Assembly (NCBI RefSeq): GCF_001693515.2
Contig: NZ_CP042968.1
Span: 4,836,001-4,900,000 of the forward strand
Direction: 5' to 3'
Origin: Bradyrhizobium paxllaeri
Lineage (GTDB): Bacteria; Pseudomonadota; Alphaproteobacteria; Rhizobiales; Xanthobacteraceae
DNA length: 64,000 nucleotides
Part shown: positions 1 to 8,768 of the stretch, one piece after another
How the letters are laid out: each line of letters opens with the position of its first letter
Numbering within the stretch: position 1 is the stretch's first letter
Notes under the pieces: model-generated
The model's input: only the letters and a program-made list of their open reading frames with translations
Told to the model about the DNA's origin: nothing
The model's database searches: none
Program-made: the position numbers and the translations under genes

Positions 1-103
1 GCGATCCGGATGAGATCATACGGGCGCGATGTGCCGCCAGCAACACCAGGTCGAACCGGTTGTCGACCTTATCAATGCAATCTTCCACGGTGACGCGCGC
101 CAT
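1..103 (-). CDS. rpoZ: DNA-directed RNA polymerase omega subunit, 5' part only
   Basis: The first 34 codons read leftward from an ATG at 103-101 and run off the window edge. The peptide begins [20 protein letters not shown] and continues [13 protein letters not shown], the conserved N-terminus of the omega subunit, which helps assemble RNA polymerase and binds beta'. The VEDC and DNRF(D/E)LV segments are family hallmarks. The remainder, about two thirds of the gene, lies outside the window. It is divergent from the NYN-domain gene at 479. The protein is short but the match is strong. Confidence 0.93.
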
Positions 104-478
104 AGACTGTCGCTCCGTTATCTGGGGCCAAATATGTCGGTATTGGGGGCTAGTTATAGGGCCAAGGGCCGTTTCGCAAGACTAAATTTGTGATTTGCCT
201 TCCTAATGGGCTCTGATACCCCAGCTTCGGGGCCAGAATGGCCGGAGCGTCCAGGACGCGGCGAGGTTGCCGTAGACGCGGCAAGGTTGCCGCACGGGAC
301 AAGTAAATCTCTTCATTGCACTGTCAAAAGTATAGGTTTTTCGCCCTCGCCTCACCATAATTGCAGTGGTGACTGTCGTGGGGCACGATTCACCGAACTT
401 TAGGCAACAGAACTAGAAAGTGCGCGCGCTCGACGGCCGCTGCGCTAGAAGAGCTAACAACAACGTGAGAACCATTTG
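104..478. other. Intergenic region between rpoZ and the NYN gene
   Basis: This 375-base stretch separates the divergent rpoZ and NYN-domain genes, so it should carry both promoters. A short reading frame at 206-403 has no recognisable domain and no convincing ribosome-binding site, so I do not call it. The only structure I see is an imperfect two-copy tandem repeat at 255-294. No tRNA or known RNA family was recognised. Confidence 0.5.
255..294. repeat. 20-bp tandem duplication, two copies
   Basis: Unit one (255-274) is gacgcggcgaggttgccgta and unit two (275-294) is gacgcggcaaggttgccgca, identical at 18 of 20 positions. It lies between rpoZ and the NYN gene. Function unknown; it may be replication slippage or a duplicated protein-binding site. 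Confidence 0.6.
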
Positions 479-1108
479 ATGTCACCGACCTCCAACAAGA
501 TTGCGCTCTTCATCGATGGCGCAAACCTCTATGCAACCGCCAAGACGCTCGGCTTCGACATCGACTACAAGCGCCTTCTCAAGGAATTTCAGAGCCGAGG
601 GACGCTGTTGCGTGCGTTCTACTACACGGCGATCATCGAAGATCAGGAATACTCCTCGATCCGTCCGCTGATCGACTGGCTCGACTACAACGGCTACACC
701 GTCGTCACCAAGGCAACGAAGGAATTCATCGACGCATCCGGCCGGCGCAAGGTGAAGGGCAACATGGATATCGAACTCGCCGTCGATGCCATGGAACTCG
801 CCGAGCATGTCGACCAGATCGTTCTGTTTTCGGGCGATGGCGATTTCCGCTCGCTGGTGGAAGCGGTGCAACGTCGGGGCGTTCGCGTCACGGTAGTGTC
901 GACCATTTCGAGCCAGCCGCCGATGATCGCCGACGAACTGCGCCGCCAAGCCGACGTTTTCACCGACCTCGTCGAGTTGCAATCAAAGCTCGGCCGCGAT
1001 CCCTCCGAGCGTCCTGCCCCGCGCGAGCCGCGCCACCACTCCCCGCAATTCCTGCAGCGCGCGACCACGGTTGCGACACGGGCCGGGGATGACGATTTCG
1101 ACGATTGA
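479..1108 (+). CDS. NYN domain protein (LabA/DUF88-like, PIN-fold putative ribonuclease)
   Basis: 209 residues. The NYN domain covers about residues 5-160 and shows the acidic motifs expected of this PIN-like nuclease fold: LFIDGANLY near the N-terminus, KGNMDIELAVDAM in the middle and LFSGDGDF after it. The aspartates in these motifs would bind the metal. The tail from about residue 165 is charged, proline-rich and probably disordered, ending in DDDFDD. The ATG at 479 was chosen over the TTG directly upstream (476). The family is linked to RNA processing or turnover; the specific substrate is unknown. The gene is followed by a strong terminator, so it is probably transcribed alone. Confidence 0.88.
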   Translation: MSPTSNKIALFIDGANLYATAKTLGFDIDYKRLLKEFQSRGTLLRAFYYTAIIEDQEYSSIRPLIDWLDYNGYTVVTKATKEFIDASGRRKVKGNMDIELAVDAMELAEHVDQIVLFSGDGDFRSLVEAVQRRGVRVTVVSTISSQPPMIADELRRQADVFTDLVELQSKLGRDPSERPAPREPRHHSPQFLQRATTVATRAGDDDFDD

Positions 1109-1130
1109 GAACAGGCCAATACGCTGCTAG

Positions 1131-1169
1131 AGCCTCGGTTCTGATTGAAAACAGAACCGGGGCTTTTTG
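1131..1169 (+). terminator. Rho-independent terminator after the NYN gene
   Basis: AGCCTCGGTTCTG (1131-1143) pairs with CAGAACCGGGGCT (1152-1164) with one G-T wobble, and five T residues follow at 1164-1168. It sits 23 bases after the NYN stop codon. Its presence argues against any uracil-DNA glycosylase start that lies inside it. Confidence 0.88.
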
Positions 1170-1267
1170 TTTGCCGCGCGCATCTGACGCGAACCGGTTT
1201 CCATCCCGGACAGATCCGTGGCTGGCTTTCGCTCGAAGACGCTTTGGACAGAAAACGCTTTGGACAC

Positions 1268-1921
1268 ATGGCTAGCCTCCCTGCCCCTGCTGCCGCCGAA
1301 CCCGATCGCAACTGCCCGCTCTGTCCGAGGCTCGCCGAATTTCGCAGCCAGGCGCGCGCCCGCGAGCCCGATTGGCACAACTCGCCGGTCGCTTCTTTCG
1401 GCGAAGCAAATGCGCAACTGTTGATTGTCGGGCTGGCGCCGGGCCTACAGGGCGCCAACCGGACCGGGCGTCCGTTCACCGGCGACTACGCCGGCGATCT
1501 CCTATATGCCACCTTGCTCGAATACGGCTTTGCCAAGGGCGTCTATCAGGCGCGGCCGGACGACGGCCTCAAGCTGGTCGACTGCCGGATCAGCAACGCG
1601 GTGCGCTGCGTGCCACCGCAGAACAAGCCGCTGCCGGCCGAGATCAACACCTGCCGGCAATTTCTCGCGACGACAATCGCGACCATGCCCAAGCTGCGCG
1701 CAGTCGTCCTGCTTGGCAGGATTGCGCATGACTCTACGCTCAAGGCGCTCACCCTTCGCAGTGCAGCCGCACCGTTTTCGCACGGCGCCGTGCACAAGGC
1801 CGGCAAGATCAAGCTCTACGACAGCTACCACTGCTCGCGCTACAACACGAATACGAGGGTGCTGACGCCGGAGATGTTTCGTAACGTGTTTGCGAAAGTG
1901 CGGAAGGATCTGGATTCGTAG
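1268..1921 (+). CDS. Uracil-DNA glycosylase, family 5 (UDGb type)
   Basis: 217 residues from the ATG at 1268; the open frame extends upstream into the preceding terminator, so the longer start is unlikely. The active-site block GLAPGLQGANRTGRPFTGD spans residues 55-73, and the C-terminal motif reads HCSRYNTNT, both typical of UDGb rather than of families 1 or 4. A CPLC pair at residues 16-19 and two later cysteines (DCRISNAVRC) fit the four ligands of the 4Fe-4S cluster found in families 4 and 5. UDGb enzymes remove uracil, and often hypoxanthine or other deaminated bases, to start base-excision repair. Confidence 0.92.
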   Translation: MASLPAPAAAEPDRNCPLCPRLAEFRSQARAREPDWHNSPVASFGEANAQLLIVGLAPGLQGANRTGRPFTGDYAGDLLYATLLEYGFAKGVYQARPDDGLKLVDCRISNAVRCVPPQNKPLPAEINTCRQFLATTIATMPKLRAVVLLGRIAHDSTLKALTLRSAAAPFSHGAVHKAGKIKLYDSYHCSRYNTNTRVLTPEMFRNVFAKVRKDLDS

Positions 1922-1947
1922 GGTGGCCGCAGCGTGCCCACCCTCAT

Positions 1948-2287
1948 ATGAGGCCTTTTGAGTCAAGCGTCCGGACCGGGGCTTGGATGTGATTTTTACG
2001 TTCGGTGGAGCGGCGGCGCGCGGAGCCATGCGTAGCGCAGCGTGCCGCCGCGGTCGGTGCGCTCAGGGACTGGCTTCCGGCGATTTATGCAGTTGCTCAC
2101 TGCATCACCTCATATCCGGTCGGACCGTTGTCCGTACCCACATTCCGCATGCATGCGGCGAGGAAGCCACGAGGATGAGACCCATCTACGAAACAGCCTG
2201 TTTGCTGGCCCAAGGGTGGCACGGTCACCATCCATCCCGCGCTGACCGCGGCAGATGCCGCGACGCTGACGCGTTCGTTGAAAGTGT
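1948..2287 (-). ncRNA. Candidate bridge-RNA region in the IS110 3' tail
   Basis: About 340 non-coding bases lie downstream of the IS110 recombinase. In this family one non-coding end specifies a bridge RNA that pairs with donor and target DNA; in the IS1111-like branch it is downstream of the gene. I see no credible protein here and several local inverted repeats (for example cattccgcatgcatgcggc around 2141). The guide loops were not resolved, so this is a placement, not a structure. Confidence 0.35.
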
Positions 2288-3448
2288 TTAGATCTTTACG
2301 GCCTTGAGCACCGCGCCTTCCGGCACGAGACCGGTCGTGAGGTAGCGCCAGAGCGCCACCATCAGCTTGCGCGCCAGGGCGACGATGGCGACGCGCTTGA
2401 TGCGCTTGCCGGCATCGAGCGTGCGTTTGCGGTACTCCAAGGTCAGCTTGCTGTCCGGCTGATGCCGCAGCCACAGCCAGGCCAGTTCGATCGCGGCACA
2501 GCGGGCGCGCGGGTTGCCCGCCTTGCTGATGCCCTGGTCGCGGTCGATGCCGCCGCTCCGCCACGGACTGGGCGTCAGCCCGAAATAACTCCCGACCTCG
2601 CGGCGATTGCGGAAGTCCTTGTAGAACACCTCGCTGGTCAGCGTCGTCGCGAACGCCGGGCCGAGACATTTGAGCCGGCGCAGCAGTTCGCTGCGCCGGG
2701 TCATCTCGGCTTCCGCAGGCATTGGCTCCGCTGCGGCCGCCTCCTGCGCGAGCGCATCGAGCCGATCGCGCACCAGCATCAGCCGCGCGTGCTCGTGTCG
2801 GATCTCGCTCAGCATCCGCGGCGGGACCGCCTGGCCTTGCCAATCCCGCTGCGTTGCCAGCCAGCTCAGCCAGTCGCGCCGCCGCGGGTTCCCGACCGCC
2901 ATGCCCCGCAGCCGCAGCAGTGCCTTGATCCGGTTGGTGTGAGCGGTTTGCTCCTTGATCAGCCGGTCGCGTTCGCGGCTGCCGCGGCGGGCGTCCTCCT
3001 GTTCGGCTGCAGGCACCCGGACGATCCGCACCACCCGCGGCTCGCCGCGCAGATACGCCATCAGCGTGCGCAGCATCCGCTCGCCATCGATCCGGTCGGT
3101 CTTCACCCGCCGCGCCCGCTGGTCCACCGCAATGCTGGCGGGATCAAACACGTAGTTCGTGATGCCGGCCGCCAGCAGCAGCCGGTGCAGCCAGAACCCA
3201 TCGTAGCCCGCCTCGTAGCAGCTCGCCACCGCCGGAACGCCTCCCAACGCTCGAGCCGCCCGCTCCCGAACCCGACCCACCAACGCCAACAGCTCGGCAT
3301 GATCGCCACCCTCCAGCTTGTGGTGCGATATCTTGTCCTTGTCCGGGCTGTGCAGCGCGACCCGCCAGCTCCGCTGGCTCAGTTCGATTGCAACGAAAAT
3401 TGTGCCAATATGGCCGGCGGTGGGCGTGGCTACGGTGGATGCTTGCAT
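2288..3448 (-). CDS. IS110-family transposase (DEDD plus serine recombinase)
   Basis: 386 residues from the ATG at 3448; an in-frame extension of 36 codons upstream lacks support. The N-terminal RuvC-like part shows FVAIELSQRSW (Glu22 in place of the usual first Asp, as in one known branch), CYEAGYDG with Glu79, and KTDRIDGERM (Asp118, Asp121). The C-terminal Transposase_20 part has SYFGLTPSPWRSGG and GISKAGNPRAR, where the recombinase serine lies. Such enzymes excise a circular intermediate and integrate it under bridge-RNA guidance. The frame is intact. Confidence 0.92.
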   Translation of the reverse strand: MQASTVATPTAGHIGTIFVAIELSQRSWRVALHSPDKDKISHHKLEGGDHAELLALVGRVRERAARALGGVPAVASCYEAGYDGFWLHRLLLAAGITNYVFDPASIAVDQRARRVKTDRIDGERMLRTLMAYLRGEPRVVRIVRVPAAEQEDARRGSRERDRLIKEQTAHTNRIKALLRLRGMAVGNPRRRDWLSWLATQRDWQGQAVPPRMLSEIRHEHARLMLVRDRLDALAQEAAAAEPMPAEAEMTRRSELLRRLKCLGPAFATTLTSEVFYKDFRNRREVGSYFGLTPSPWRSGGIDRDQGISKAGNPRARCAAIELAWLWLRHQPDSKLTLEYRKRTLDAGKRIKRVAIVALARKLMVALWRYLTTGLVPEGAVLKAVKI

Positions 3449-3531
3449 CTGACTCTCCGAGGGGTTCGAGTGTGGAAACCCAAACCTTATCGGAAAGGCC
3501 ACGCTCACCGCCTCATGGAATCTACAAATAC

Positions 3532-4107
3532 CTACCGCGGATTTTCCTTCAGCCATGCCAGCACGTCGGCGGCATTCCGGTCCGGCGGGAACACCGGATA
3601 GAAGACGTGGGTGATGCGACCGTCATCCACGATCAGCGCCAGCCGCTTGATCAGCGTCAGCCCCGCCACCTCCATGGTCGGCAAGTTCAGCGCACGGGTC
3701 AGCTTCAGCTTCTCGTCGGACAGCACCGGGAACGGCAGATGCAGCCGTGACGCCATCTCGGTCTGGTAGACGTTGTCCTGCGTCGACAGGCCGAACACAT
3801 GTCTGGCGCCGCCGGCTTTCAGCTCGCCGAACAGATCGCGGAACGAGCAGGTCTGCGGCGTGCAGCCACGTGCGCCGGGGATCATGTCCCAATCGTCGAC
3901 CAGACTGATCTTGCCGGGCTCGCCGGTGCGGGGATAGGCGAACACCACCGTGCGGCCGGTAAGCGCCGACAGCGTCACCGAACTATCGTCGGTGGCGAGC
4001 AGCGAGACCTCAGGGATCGTCATGCCGACGAGATGCGCCGCCGCGCCGTCATTCTCCGGCGCCGGAATCTTGCTCCAGTCGACTTCAAGCAGGTTGGGTT
4101 GAGCCAT
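3532..4107 (-). CDS. Peroxiredoxin (AhpC/TSA family, BCP/PrxQ-like)
   Basis: 191 residues. The active-site segment GCTPQTCSFRD puts the peroxidatic Cys at residue 82 and a likely resolving Cys at residue 87, five apart as in PrxQ/BCP enzymes. About 15 residues separate the FAYPRTGEP strand from the GCT motif, a spacing wider than in E. coli Bcp. The protein should reduce hydrogen peroxide or organic peroxides using thioredoxin-type donors in the cytosol. A good ribosome-binding site (GGAGG) precedes the ATG at 4107. The IS110 element ends about 15 bases beyond its stop and has not altered the coding sequence. Confidence 0.88.
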   Translation of the reverse strand: MAQPNLLEVDWSKIPAPENDGAAAHLVGMTIPEVSLLATDDSSVTLSALTGRTVVFAYPRTGEPGKISLVDDWDMIPGARGCTPQTCSFRDLFGELKAGGARHVFGLSTQDNVYQTEMASRLHLPFPVLSDEKLKLTRALNLPTMEVAGLTLIKRLALIVDDGRITHVFYPVFPPDRNAADVLAWLKENPR

Positions 4108-4123
4108 GCTGTCTTCCTCCGGG

Positions 4124-4205
4124 GCGAATAGCGAATGGCGAGTAGCGAATGGAAGCCGGGCTCCGCAGAGCCTTTCCTATTCGCTACTCGCTATTCCCTA
4201 TTCGC
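4124..4205. repeat. Palindromic intergenic repeat with internal gcgaata units
   Basis: Left arm 4124-4153 is built from gcgaatagcgaat-type units; right arm 4176-4205 is nearly its reverse complement, with a GC-rich 22-base loop. It lies between smpB and the peroxiredoxin gene, both on the minus strand, so the transcript would form a long hairpin just after smpB. It could stabilise or end the smpB message. Confidence 0.75.
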
Positions 4206-4208
4206 TCT

Positions 4209-4682
4209 CTATCCCCTCGCCCGCATCAGGCGGCCTTTTTCCCGGCCCCAGTCGCGTTTCTTTGCGGTCTCGCGCTTGTCGTGCAGCTTCTTGCCCTTGG
4301 CGATCGCGAGCAGCAGCTTGGCGCGGCCGCGTTCGTTGAAATAGAGCTTTAGCGGGATCAGCGTCATGCCTTCGCGATCGACCGCACCCATCAACTTGTT
4401 GATCTGCTTCCGGTGCAGCAGCAGCTTGCGTGGCCGCTTCGGCTCATGGTTGAAGCGATTGGCCTGCAGATATTCCGGAATATTGGCGTTGATCAGCCAG
4501 ATCTCGCCGTTCTTGGAATCCGCATAGGATTCCGCGATGGTGGTCTTGCCGTTGCGGATCGATTTCACCTCTGTGCCGGTCAACGCTATGCCGGCCTCGA
4601 TGGTGTCGTCGATCGCGTAATTGAACCGGGCCTTGCGGTTTTCGGCGACGACCTTGATCGGGCGCTCGTTCTTGTCCGCCAC
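4209..4682 (-). CDS. smpB: SsrA-binding protein SmpB
   Basis: 157 residues, the normal length. Conserved motifs include [19 protein letters not shown] at the N-terminus, [13 protein letters not shown], and the basic C-terminal tail [16 protein letters not shown] that enters the decoding centre. SmpB binds tmRNA and delivers it to stalled ribosomes. The start is a GTG at 4682, one base after the mscL stop codon, so the two are probably translated from one message. The partner tmRNA gene was not found in this window. Confidence 0.97.
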   Translation of the reverse strand: MADKNERPIKVVAENRKARFNYAIDDTIEAGIALTGTEVKSIRNGKTTIAESYADSKNGEIWLINANIPEYLQANRFNHEPKRPRKLLLHRKQINKLMGAVDREGMTLIPLKLYFNERGRAKLLLAIAKGKKLHDKRETAKKRDWGREKGRLMRARG

Positions 4683-4683
4683 G

Positions 4684-5097
4684 TTAGCTCTTCTTGAGGA
4701 GATCGCGAATCTCGGTCAGCAGTTCTTCCTGCTTGGTCAGCTTCGGTGCCGCCGGCGCCGCCTCTTCCTTGCGCTTCAACTGGTTCATGAGCCTGATCAC
4801 GATAAACAACACAAAGGCGACGATGAGGAAATTCAGCGTCAGCGTGAGAAAGTTGCCCCAAGCCAACACCGCACCTTGCTTTTTGGCGTCCGCCAAATTG
4901 TTGGCAGTCACCGACTTCGCCAGCGGGGTGAAATAGTTCGAGAAATCGAGACCACCGGTGATCGCGCCGATGATCGGCATGATCACGTCGCCGACCAGCG
5001 AGGTCACGATGGCGCCGAAGGCCGCACCGATGATGACGCCGACGGCGAGGTCGACGACGTTTCCCTTCATCGCGAATTCGCGGAATTCCTTCAGCAT
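4684..5097 (-). CDS. mscL: Large-conductance mechanosensitive channel MscL
   Basis: 137 residues. The N-terminal helix [20 protein letters not shown] leads into the pore-lining TM1 ([16 protein letters not shown]), a periplasmic loop, TM2 around residues 78-100 ([20 protein letters not shown]) and a charged cytoplasmic helix, exactly the MscL order. The channel opens under membrane tension during osmotic downshock. It lies between dapA (gap 44 bases) and smpB (1 base) on the same strand, suggesting a dapA-mscL-smpB transcript. Confidence 0.96.
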   Translation of the reverse strand: MLKEFREFAMKGNVVDLAVGVIIGAAFGAIVTSLVGDVIMPIIGAITGGLDFSNYFTPLAKSVTANNLADAKKQGAVLAWGNFLTLTLNFLIVAFVLFIVIRLMNQLKRKEEAAPAAPKLTKQEELLTEIRDLLKKS

Positions 5098-5141
5098 GTT
5101 GGAGGCCTCTCTTCGGTTGTCGCGCGAAGTCAGCCGCTGGC

Positions 5142-6032
5142 CTAGTTGATCAGGCCGGCATGCACCATGGCGTCGCGGATCACCTTGCCGGTTGGCGGCG
5201 TCACGCTCATCAACGGCAGACGCACCTCTTCTTCGAGCCGCCCCAGCAGTTTGAGGCCATGCTTGGCTCCCGCGAGGCCGGGCTCCTTGAAAATGGCATC
5301 ATGCAGCGGCGTCAGGCGGTCCTGAATCTTCAGTCCGGTAGCGTAATCACCCTGCATGACGGCTGACATCAGGTCGGCACACAGCTTCGGCGCCACGTTG
5401 GCGACCACCGAAATGCAACCATGTCCTCCCGCCGCCATATAGGCCAGTGCGGTCATGTCCTCGCCGGACAGCTGGATGAAATCCGGCCCCATCGCATGGC
5501 GCTGCTGCGACACCCGGGCAAGATTGGCGGTGGCGTCCTTGACGCCGGCGATGTTCTTCAACTCGAACAGCCGGGTCATGGTCTCGACCGACATATCGAC
5601 GACGGAGCGCGGCGGGATGTTGTAAATGATGATCGGGATCCCGATCGCGTCATTCACCGCCTTGAAGTGCTGATATATCCCCTCCTGGGTCGGCTTGTTG
5701 TAATAGGGCGTCACCACCAGAACGGCATCGGCACCAGCCTTCTCTGCGTGAACAGCAAGGTCGACGGCTTCGCGCGTTGAGTTCGACCCCGCGCCAGCGA
5801 TGACAGGCACGCGTCCTTTCGCCTCATCGATGCACATCTCAACTACCCGATGATGCTCGGCATGGCTCAGCGTCGGGCTTTCGCCGGTGGTACCCACGGG
5901 AACGAGGCCGTGGGACCCCTGCTCGATCTGCCAGCTTATGAGACCACGCAAGGCGGCCTCGTCGACCGAGCCGTTTTTGAATGGCGTGACCAAGGCGGTG
6001 AACGACCCCCGGAACTTTGTCTTGGCTGCCAT
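5142..6032 (-). CDS. dapA: 4-hydroxy-tetrahydrodipicolinate synthase
   Basis: 296 residues, the usual length. The enzyme condenses pyruvate with aspartate semialdehyde, the first committed step to diaminopimelate and lysine. The Schiff-base lysine is Lys165 in [10 protein letters not shown]; Tyr137 in IIIYNIPPR and the GTTGESPTL motif (residues 47-55) complete the active site. It leads the minus-strand group with mscL and smpB and is divergent from the lytic transglycosylase at 6323. No frame damage. Confidence 0.96.
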   Translation of the reverse strand: MAAKTKFRGSFTALVTPFKNGSVDEAALRGLISWQIEQGSHGLVPVGTTGESPTLSHAEHHRVVEMCIDEAKGRVPVIAGAGSNSTREAVDLAVHAEKAGADAVLVVTPYYNKPTQEGIYQHFKAVNDAIGIPIIIYNIPPRSVVDMSVETMTRLFELKNIAGVKDATANLARVSQQRHAMGPDFIQLSGEDMTALAYMAAGGHGCISVVANVAPKLCADLMSAVMQGDYATGLKIQDRLTPLHDAIFKEPGLAGAKHGLKLLGRLEEEVRLPLMSVTPPTGKVIRDAMVHAGLIN

Positions 6033-6322
6033 GGACTTCCTCCAAACGCTTAAGAAACGGCTCTACCGAAACTGGATTTCAATTCATATCGGGTCTGGCG
6101 ATCAGGCGAAAGGGCTGTGCCGTATAGCGCTAGCGCTTTGTTTCAACGCGCTTTCTTGCCACGGCCCAGCCTGCCCCTCGCAAAAATGGCCATAGCCGCG
6201 ATTTTGCCGCGGTGATGGCGCAAACAGCACCAGCCGCGACGTATTAGCATTTTGTCCACATATTCAATCAAATAGATCTAAGGCTCGAGCGACTGAATGA
6301 TTCGCCGCCGCAGAGGAAAGCC

Positions 6323-8560
6323 GTGATCCCTTCCATCCGCGCCGCCGCATTGCGATCGACCGCGCTGGCCACGAGCCTGGCGCTGGCAATCGGGCTGGCT
6401 GCATTTCCCCTGGATGCCTGGGCCAAGCCAAAAGTTCCCCTGCCGAAGCCGCGGCCGGTCGCCCGCAACGTCGTTCCCAAGCCGACTGGGACCGCTAGCG
6501 CGCCCGCTGCGCACACCTCCGCCGCTCACACTTCTGCGGCGACCGCCGCCGCGCCGGCCCCGCCGCCGCCTGTGCTGGCGCCTGCAACGCGCCAGCATGC
6601 CGCGGTGCCGCCTCCGCGCAAGCAGGTGGCCCCGGCAGCGGTAGCCGCGACGACCTCGACATCGCAGGCCGACAAGGACGCGCTGGAAAACGTCATTGAG
6701 CTCGTGCGCAAGCAGAAGCCTGGCGATGCCACGCAGGCGCAAGCGACGATCTCGGATCCGGTCGCGCGCAAGCTCGCGGAATGGCTGATCCTGCGCAGCG
6801 ATAACAACAATGCCTCGGTCGAGCGCTACCGCGCGTTTGTTTCGGCCAATCCGAGCTGGCCGTCGCAGATTTTCATGCGTCGGCGCATCGAGGCCGCGCT
6901 GTGGGACGACCGGCGCGACGACGCCACGGTGTGGTCGTGGTTCGAAAACCAATCGCCGATCTCGGCCAAGGGCAAGTTCGCGCTGGCCAAGGCGATGATC
7001 GCGCGCGGCGATCGCGCCAACGCCGAGCGGCTTGTCCGCGAGGCCTGGCGTCACGACGGCATGTCGGAAGACACCGAGAGCGCGGCGCTCGACATGTTCG
7101 GCGCGTTGCTGACGGCGGGCGACCACAAGACGCGGATGGAGTCGCTGCTCTACAGCACCGAGCAGGAGGCCGGCGGCATGCGCGCCGCGAAACGGCTCGG
7201 CTCGGGCCATGTGGCGCTGGCGAAAGCACGGATCGGCGCCAACAAGAAGGCTTCCAACCTCAGGGCCCTTCTCGAGGCGGTGCCGCGCGAATTGCACGGC
7301 GAGACCGGCTATCTCTTCGCAAGAATCCAGCTGCTTCGCCGCGAGGAGAAGTTCACCGAGGCTGCGCAGCTCATGCTGGGCGCGCCGAAAGATCCGAATC
7401 GCCTGCACAATCTCAACGAATGGTGGATCGAGCGGCGCCTGCTGGCGCGCAAGATGATCGATGCCGGCGAGTACCGCAGCGCGTATCTCATCGCACGGGA
7501 TGCGGCGCTGCCGACGCGCGACATCTACAAGACCGAGCAGGAATTCACCGCCGGCTGGATTGCGCTGCGATTCCTGAAAGATCCGGCGGTCGCCGCCCAG
7601 CACTTCGCGCGCATTGGCGTCGGCAGCGCGAATCCAACCGCGCTCGCGCGCGCCGGCTATTGGCAGGGCCGCGCGGCGGAAGCCGCAGGCCGCGCGCAGG
7701 AAGCCCGCGCGGCTTACGGCCGTGCTGCCGAACAATCGACCAGCTATTACGGCCAACTGGCGCGCGCCAAGCTCGGCCTGCCGCAGCTCGATTTGAACAG
7801 CGTCCCACGCGGCCGCGGCGCCGAACGGCTCGAGATCGTTCGCGCCGTGCAACTGCTCTATGAGCTCGACGAGCGCGAGCTTGCGATCCCGATTTTCGGC
7901 GACATGGGCGAGAACGGCGATCCCGATGCGGTGGCGGGCCTCGGCGAACTCACCGCGCGCTACCATGACGCCCGCGGCATGCTGCTGCTCGGCAAGGCCG
8001 CGCTCAACCGCGGCCTGCCATTCGACCACTACGCCTATCCCGTCACCGGCATTCCATCGTTCAAGCAGCTCGGCCCTGAGGTCGAGCGGAGCGTGATCTA
8101 CTCGATCGCGCGGCAGGAAAGCGCGTTCAATCCGGCCGTGGTCTCGCCAGCCCAGGCCTATGGGCTGATGCAGGTGACGCCAGATGCGGGGCGCTATGTC
8201 TGCAAGCGCGCCGGCGTCAGTTTCGACCTTCAGCGGATGAAAACCGATTCCGTCTACAACGCGATGCTTGGCGCGGCCGAACTCGGCGGACTGCTCGAGG
8301 ACTACCGCGGCTCGTACATCCTGACTTTCGCGGGCTACAATGCCGGCCGCGGCAGCGTGAAGAAGTGGATCGAGCGCTACGGTGACCCGCGCGATCCCAA
8401 GGTCGATGCCGTCGATTGGGTCGAACTGATCCCGTTCTCCGAGACGCGCAACTACGTGCAGCGGATCATGGAGAATCTGCAGGTCTATCGCACGCGGTTC
8501 GGCGGCGGGACCAAGCTCCAGATCGAAGCTGACCTGCATCGGGGCGCCAGCGTCCAATAG
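6323..8560 (+). CDS. Soluble lytic murein transglycosylase (Slt-type)
   Basis: 745 residues from a GTG at 6323 with GAGGAAAG just upstream. A signal peptide (about residues 1-33, ending near AFPLDAWAKP) is followed by a Pro/Ala-rich linker to about residue 110, a long alpha-helical superhelix region, and a C-terminal SLT domain. The catalytic glutamate is Glu599 in IARQESAFNP, followed by AYGLMQVTP and FAGYNAGRG, the classic family 1 motifs. The enzyme cleaves peptidoglycan glycan strands to 1,6-anhydro products in the periplasm. It is transcribed alone, opposite to dapA. Confidence 0.95.
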   Translation: MIPSIRAAALRSTALATSLALAIGLAAFPLDAWAKPKVPLPKPRPVARNVVPKPTGTASAPAAHTSAAHTSAATAAAPAPPPPVLAPATRQHAAVPPPRKQVAPAAVAATTSTSQADKDALENVIELVRKQKPGDATQAQATISDPVARKLAEWLILRSDNNNASVERYRAFVSANPSWPSQIFMRRRIEAALWDDRRDDATVWSWFENQSPISAKGKFALAKAMIARGDRANAERLVREAWRHDGMSEDTESAALDMFGALLTAGDHKTRMESLLYSTEQEAGGMRAAKRLGSGHVALAKARIGANKKASNLRALLEAVPRELHGETGYLFARIQLLRREEKFTEAAQLMLGAPKDPNRLHNLNEWWIERRLLARKMIDAGEYRSAYLIARDAALPTRDIYKTEQEFTAGWIALRFLKDPAVAAQHFARIGVGSANPTALARAGYWQGRAAEAAGRAQEARAAYGRAAEQSTSYYGQLARAKLGLPQLDLNSVPRGRGAERLEIVRAVQLLYELDERELAIPIFGDMGENGDPDAVAGLGELTARYHDARGMLLLGKAALNRGLPFDHYAYPVTGIPSFKQLGPEVERSVIYSIARQESAFNPAVVSPAQAYGLMQVTPDAGRYVCKRAGVSFDLQRMKTDSVYNAMLGAAELGGLLEDYRGSYILTFAGYNAGRGSVKKWIERYGDPRDPKVDAVDWVELIPFSETRNYVQRIMENLQVYRTRFGGGTKLQIEADLHRGASVQ

Positions 8561-8714
8561 CGGTTTTCAGGCTACACCCGCCCCCTGAACGGCAATCCAG
8601 CCACTGTCCGGCAAGACCGAGCGGACGACGGCCACCTTTCACAACAAAGTTCTTCGAGGCTCAAAAGACGGAGGCGCCCTTTCGTGCCGATGCTGAACCG
8701 CACCCACAATGAAA

Positions 8715-8742
8715 AACCCCCGGCAGTTGCCTACCGGGGGTT
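8715..8742 (-). terminator. Rho-independent terminator of the porin gene
   Basis: AACCCCCGG and CCGGGGGTT form a 9-bp stem around a 10-base loop; read on the minus strand the stem is followed by TTTTT. It begins 26 bases after the porin stop codon. Confidence 0.88.
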
Positions 8743-8768
8743 ATCCTAGTGGTTCAAGTCGTTCAGGA

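Larger units (their letters stand above)
1948..3516 (-). mobile_element. IS110-family insertion sequence, inferred ends
   Basis: The element sits between the glycosylase stop (1921) and the peroxiredoxin stop (3532) without cutting either. Both inferred ends carry the inward heptamer ATGAGGC (1948-1954 on plus, 3516-3510 on minus), followed by similar sequence, which I take as short subterminal inverted repeats. The transposase occupies 2288-3448, leaving only about 70 bases upstream of it and about 340 bases downstream. No target duplication is visible, as expected for the family. The ends are inference from one copy and need comparison with an empty site. Confidence 0.6.

Noticed and set aside
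206..403. 65-codon frame upstream of the NYN gene
   Set aside because: No ribosome-binding site, no domain, and composition driven by the tandem repeat.
1145..1267. Longer N-terminus for the uracil-DNA glycosylase
   Set aside because: It would begin inside the terminator of the preceding gene, and the added residues lack family similarity.
2097..2843. 248-codon minus frame inside the IS110 element
   Set aside because: Overlaps the transposase in another frame with shifted versions of its own codons; not a separate gene.
4124..4205. Possible CRISPR-like array from gcgaata units
   Set aside because: The units form two inverted arms of one hairpin rather than spaced direct repeats with unique spacers.
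104..6322. tmRNA gene near smpB
   Set aside because: No two-piece tmRNA tag sequence or acceptor was recognisable in the intergenic parts of this area.
6278..8557. 759-codon frame on the minus strand across the lytic transglycosylase
   Set aside because: It lies opposite a gene with clear SLT motifs, is caused by GC-rich third codon positions, and shows no domain.
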